Assembly: GCF_901709675.1 (NCBI RefSeq)
Contig: NC_051097.1
Span: 9,588,039 to 9,652,038, forward strand
From: Syngnathus acus
Lineage: Eukaryota > Chordata > Actinopteri > Syngnathiformes > Syngnathidae
DNA length: 64,000 nt
Direction: 5' to 3'
Position 1 is the first letter of the stretch. Every line of letters starts with the position of its first letter. The position numbers were made by a program, and so were the translations under genes. The notes under the pieces are model-generated. The model had not been told where the DNA came from, made no database searches, and saw only the letters and a program-made list of their open reading frames with translations. This document shows, piece after piece, positions 60,001-64,000 of this stretch.

Positions 60001-63000
60001 ATAAGGCGCACTGTCGGCTTTTGAGAAAATTGGAGGTTTTTAGGTGCGCCTTATAGTGCGGAAAATACGGTAATCCTTTATTTCAGACTTTAGTGAATAA
60101 CTGCTCCCAAGTTGCAAGATGACCATGTTTCTATAAAAAAAAAAAAAATGAAGCAAAGCCAAAGAAATGAGTAAAATTGGTTGGGGAAGCCGTTAATGAT
60201 ACATTTCAAAGAAGCTTATATCTTATAGCCGTAAATTAGCAACTTAGACATACTTAAACCAAAACCATAATGACGCTATTGTGCCTGATTAAAAAACCCA
60301 CACGGTGAACAAGAATTTCCTGCAATATAGTACTTAGGATATTTCAGTATAGAACAGAACGACTCTTAAAGAAGAAGAAAAAAAGTACAAATTTTGTTTT
60401 GGAAGTTCTTAATGCTACATTTCGAACCAGATTACAGCATGTGGTGGAAATGCGCAAGTAACGCTTGAACATATAAGGACACTATTGTGCCTGATTAGAA
60501 AAGACGCATTGTGAACGGGAATTCTTTGCAATGAGAGCTTAGATGCACGCACACACACACAACAGGTGACAGTGTGAGCTGCATACCAGGCATGTTTCCA
60601 CTCCGAAATTGGATGGCAGACTTTCGCTTGTTACCATGTCTGATTGGTTCCGCCTCCACTAAGAAAGTGGACACGCTTTAAAAGTTCTTTAATGATACTG
60701 TGGCAGATTTCACCACATTTGTTTACACACACTTGTACAATGTGTTGGGTACACCACATGCTGTGATTTGATCACGCACCAAACACTAAGACAATCCAGA
60801 GAATTCATTCACTGAATGGCTTTTGTCTGACGCACAAACCACACACATGGATAAAGGCTTTAGTTGGATGGACTTGTTGACTCAGAAGTGAATCGAGTAA
60901 AGAATCATCTCTGTTGGTGTCACTCACAATTCTAATAAGACCAGTATGCACTTAGAGTACGATTGCCCATTCGAGTGATAGTGCCCATTGATAATAAAAT
61001 GGAAGAGCTCGGAAAATCTTTCTGAGAGCCAAAACTGAAATGATGAGTTTGTCGAGAACCCTCATTGTCATTGTGTGAATTTGCTGCCTATGGCAAATTC
61101 CATTTGAACCATTTCCACCTTTTCCTGCTGATTATACAATAGCACCCCCCCCCCTCTGTCTCTCTGAAAATGTCATAAAATGTCTTCCAGTCCCGTGATT
61201 ATGTATGAACGCACAGGATACAAGCTCATCTGTCAATGGTTAAACTAATCAAGTGGTTTTGTGTTCCCATCACTGGACGACATTACAGCTGCATTAGAGT
61301 TGATGAGAACCAAGCAGATTTGGCATCCCACTGTTCTATATTAAGCCGAAAAAAATGTTGTGAAAGGGCACAGATAGAGCATAGGTCTATGCTTATGGAT
61401 GTGTTTGAATGTGCAAAACAAACTTTGGCCTCTTACGTTCCCATTCTTTCATTGCCTTCAGAAATCTATCATGAATGGCTTTACGGCATCCTGAAAGGGA
61501 ACAAGCAGGGCGGTCTGGCCAACAGATGGGAGAAGCTTGACAAGACATCTCGGAGGGATATTCAGATTTTTAATCTTTCGCCCAAAACGAGTCATTTTTG
61601 GCAACTTTTTGAAAGACTGGAAAGCATTTTAGTAGTTCTACTTTTGGCTATCATGGAAGTGATTTATAGCTTTGTTCAAATCAGCCATTAGAAAATCAAA
61701 ATGGAATTGGATCAGTGAATTGTTAAGAGACTGTAAGGTGCTTTGACGCCGTCCGGCTGCCGGCGCTGCTTGTGAAATTGAGAAATGTGTGATGGGCGTA
61801 TTCTGGAAAATTCTCTGCCTCAGCCTAAGATGTGTCAAGATGAAGTCACTCATCAGAATTTAGAACATCGCGGTGTTGTGAGATTTTTGGGAAGCCTTCC
61901 TGATTAAAAGTGTGGACTCATTGTTCTGGTAACAGCAGCGTAAGATCTTGGTATTTCTTAGCAACAAATTCCCACCTTGTGTCCATAGTTTTAGGAGGTT
62001 GTGACAACAGGATGAGATAGCAAACACATCAGAGATAAATCACATGGAATCCTCTGGTATGTTTTGTCTAGGACCAACACATCCTGCTTTTCCAACATGT
62101 GCTTTTCCCACCACTTGAGTTCACTTTTTTGCTAAGCTTGCGAACTGTAGCCAATTTTAAAAACTCTAAAAAAGCTGTTGCACAAGCAAAGAGTCTTGGA
62201 ACCTTGCAAAGTGGGAGCCTTTTCTCTATGGAATGCTTGGACGTAAAACTGTCAAGACTTTACACACTGCTCAACTGGAAGATAATCCAGGCACCCTCAA
62301 GAGTACAGCCGTGGCAATTTACAATGCCAAAGCAGTGAAATGTAGCTAAACATAATTATGATTGAATATAAAGTGAGTCTTGTATTTGGCCTTAAGAATT
62401 TATCATCTGGTGTGGAGTATGGAATACGTCAGTTCAAATCACATTCAGTAATTTCAGGAACCATGCAATCCACAGATTAATATGAACGAGAGGATGACGC
62501 TTACCTAAAACGATCACCACGGTTTTCAGCAATGACATCATCGTGTCTTTGTTACGTCGTGGTCCGGAGCTGTGACGTGACATCCTCATTGTCCTTTGGC
62601 GTACGTAAACAAAGATGTGTGCGTACAGCGTCACCATGACAACAAACGTCACTAAATTAAAGACAGCCCAAAAGACTAGGTAGGAGTTACTGTAAAGCGG
62701 CGCCATGTTGGAGCATGACTTGATACTACAGATACAATTCCAGCCCACACTTGGAATGGCTCCCATGACGATGGACATGGTCCAGATGATAACGATGACC
62801 ACCACCACGCGGCGGTTGCTCATGCGTGTGTGCAGTTGCATTCGGAATACTGTGATGTGGCGTTCGATGGCGATCGCCAGGAGATTCGCCACCGAGGCCG
62901 TCAGGCTGGTATCGATCAAGCCTTGGCGGAGAAGCCACGTAGAAACGGTCAGACGCCTCGTGTTTGGTCCCGTGTTGAACATCAGGTAGAAATAGGCCAA

Positions 63001-63243
63001 TCCGGCAAAGAAGTCTGCAGCTGCCAAGTTGGCCATCAGGTAGTAGATGGGGAAATGGAATCTCCGGTTGACGTAGATGGCAATCATCACCAGGAGGTTG
63101 GCCAGCATGATGAAGATGCAGACCGAGATGCCCAGACCCATCACCAAGCGACTGACCGTGTTCCAGTCGGTAGCTAGGTACTTGCCGCTGCGGTTGTAGA
63201 AGAAGGCGATGGTCTCGTTGTAGTAGCACTGCTCCTCGTCCAT
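57013..63243 (-). CDS. lpar1: Lysophosphatidic acid receptor 1
   Basis: Two coding exons, 63243-62505 then 57329-57013, join in phase 1 to 351 residues. The coding exon opens after an acceptor at 63254-63255, with ten untranslated bases before ATG. It is a class A G-protein-coupled receptor with seven spans. N-glycosylation sites NET (9-11) and NRS (17-19) lie in the N-terminus. Arg106-Gln107 at the top of helix 3 are the head-group pair, Gln being the LPA-type residue where S1P receptors have Glu. ERH (127-129) replaces DRY, and NPIIY (289-293) ends helix 7. Di-Cys in RQILCCQRQ fits palmitoylation, and the tail ends HSVV, a PDZ ligand. It couples plasma-membrane LPA to Gi, Gq and G12/13. The intron after helix 6 begins (VVIVL|GAF) is typical of the LPAR1-3 group. 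It converges on musk, its neighbour in human as well. Confidence 0.96.
57417..57614. mobile_element. GAAGCTTC MITE, copy 3 (lpar1 intron)
   Basis: The best preserved copy. Its ends (GGAAAATGAAGCTTC and GAAGCTTCATTTTCCC) are near-perfect inverted repeats, continuing through CTTCATGAAC arms. Inside are ACTCCTCTAGATGGCACTG and, inverted, GAGCGCCATCTAGGGGAG. No coding capacity. Confidence 0.8.
59699..60072. mobile_element. 374-bp TIR element with internal 101-bp tandem repeat
   Basis: TACCGTATTTTCCGCAC at the left end is matched exactly by its reverse complement at the right end (17-bp terminal inverted repeats). The interior repeats GGATTATAAGGCGCACC words and has a 101-base unit starting at 59775, 59876 and (partial) 59977. 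It is non-coding and is a widespread type of fish repeat. Confidence 0.8.
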
Positions 63244-63253
63244 TCTGAAGTCT

Positions 63254-64000
63254 CTGAAATGAAGTGTCACATCGAATTAGTTCCTTGCATTTGACATATG
63301 GAGCCTGTGGAGCATCTCATAATGGTACATATATTATACTCGCCCCCACCCCATCCCACAAACACTTAGGAATTAGACCACTTGTCTAGGACACTCCCTT
63401 TTACCGCACCCGCCAGCCGAGCTTGGCGGAGCCCGGTCTTCCAAATTGCCAAACTCCACTCATCTGTAAACAAAAAGAACAGCCCTCCCCCACTTGGACT
63501 CATTTTTGTTTGCTAATTAAAAGGCAGCATAATGAGGCCACATTGAAAGACACGAAACTCACACACTTCCTGTTTGTTGCATATTAACTGTAAAAGAAGT
63601 TCCTGATATGTAACACATTTATGGTTAGCTTAAAAACCATAACACAATTCCTAAATGGATATTTTTTTTGCCCACATTGCACTATAAAATCCAAATGTGG
63701 CCCATTTATTAGCAAGCCAAAGACAATACAGTACTGACCAATTTACCGGCTGGGAATGCTGGCAGCGTAATATATTCCAGTATTCCTCGGCCAAAACGGG
63801 TGTGTGTGTTAGGCATGGCAGTCCACCAATAATAGCAAAAAAGTTCTAATCAATCAAATAAACTTTATTTTGGGATGGATGTGAAATCCAATTTCAGTCA
63901 CTGAATAAATTCAACAACCGCAATAATGCAGATTATTGGATGATCAGTCTCAGCGAGAATTTGGATTACAAAGCAGAGAAAGCTTCATCACAATGGAACA
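63254..64000. other. Region upstream of the lpar1 coding exon (intron or 5' flank)
   Basis: Directly follows, on the minus strand, the acceptor of the coding exon, so it is the start of an intron whose 5' UTR exon lies beyond the window. No other feature recognised. Confidence 0.6.

Larger units (their letters stand above)
57330..62504. other. lpar1 intron between the two coding exons
   Basis: Five kilobases containing one GAAGCTTC MITE and one 374-bp TIR element with internal tandem repeats. An open frame of 151 codons at 61236-61691 has no recognised domain. No RNA gene was recognised. Confidence 0.7.

Noticed and set aside
61236-61691. 151-codon open frame on the plus strand inside the lpar1 intron
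   Set aside because: No recognised domain, no signal peptide or repeat logic, no clear splice partners or promoter. A chance frame in a 5 kb intron is the simpler reading; homology search or RNA-seq would settle it.
62726-63229. 167-codon minus-strand frame overlapping lpar1
   Set aside because: Alternative frame of the lpar1 coding exon; its Gln/His-rich translation is an out-of-frame shadow.

Overview
The window is nuclear DNA from a ray-finned (teleost) fish. All seven protein genes are split by GT-AG introns and match vertebrate families. The introns hold typical fish repeats: AT and CA microsatellites, palindromic MITE-like elements, and the widespread 'ccgtattttccgcac / ataaggcgcacc' element. 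MuSK keeps an extracellular kringle, as in fish and Torpedo and unlike mammals. The species cannot be named from the sequence alone. There are no prokaryotic features, CRISPR arrays, rRNA genes or intact transposase genes. Layout, left to right: (1) the 3' half of cntfr (+), the GPI-anchored CNTF receptor alpha, 1411-12730; (2) tmem267 (+), 15793-16630; (3) il11ra (-), interleukin-11 receptor alpha, coding 20276-25385 with a probable 5'UTR exon near 34.1 kb; (4) a secreted type-2 cystatin (+), 36266-37333; (5) rassf6 (-), a Ras-association/SARAH protein, 37702-39633; (6) musk (+), the muscle-specific receptor tyrosine kinase, 42507-51933, complete in 17 coding exons; (7) lpar1 (-), lysophosphatidic acid receptor 1, 57013-63243, complete coding region in two exons. 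The genes largely alternate in strand. Convergent 3' ends are tmem267/il11ra, cystatin/rassf6 and musk/lpar1. Divergent 5' ends are il11ra/cystatin and rassf6/musk. I joined exons by splice phase. Every complete gene gave an uninterrupted reading frame: tmem267 239 aa, il11ra 398, cystatin 148, rassf6 347, musk 965, lpar1 351. The genes do not form one pathway. cntfr and il11ra are paralogous non-signalling alpha receptors of the gp130 cytokine system in opposite orientation, and musk with lpar1 is the same neighbour pair as on human chromosome 9. The most notable observations are: an ordered His/Asp motif set in TMEM267 resembling bacterial YdjM/DUF457 membrane hydrolases; a 7-nt microexon in musk that is needed to keep frame; a compact TATA promoter with tandem E-boxes just upstream of musk; several CTCF-like motifs, some carried by a MITE family; and nearly touching 3' ends of cystatin and rassf6. 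No novel multi-gene system is evident.
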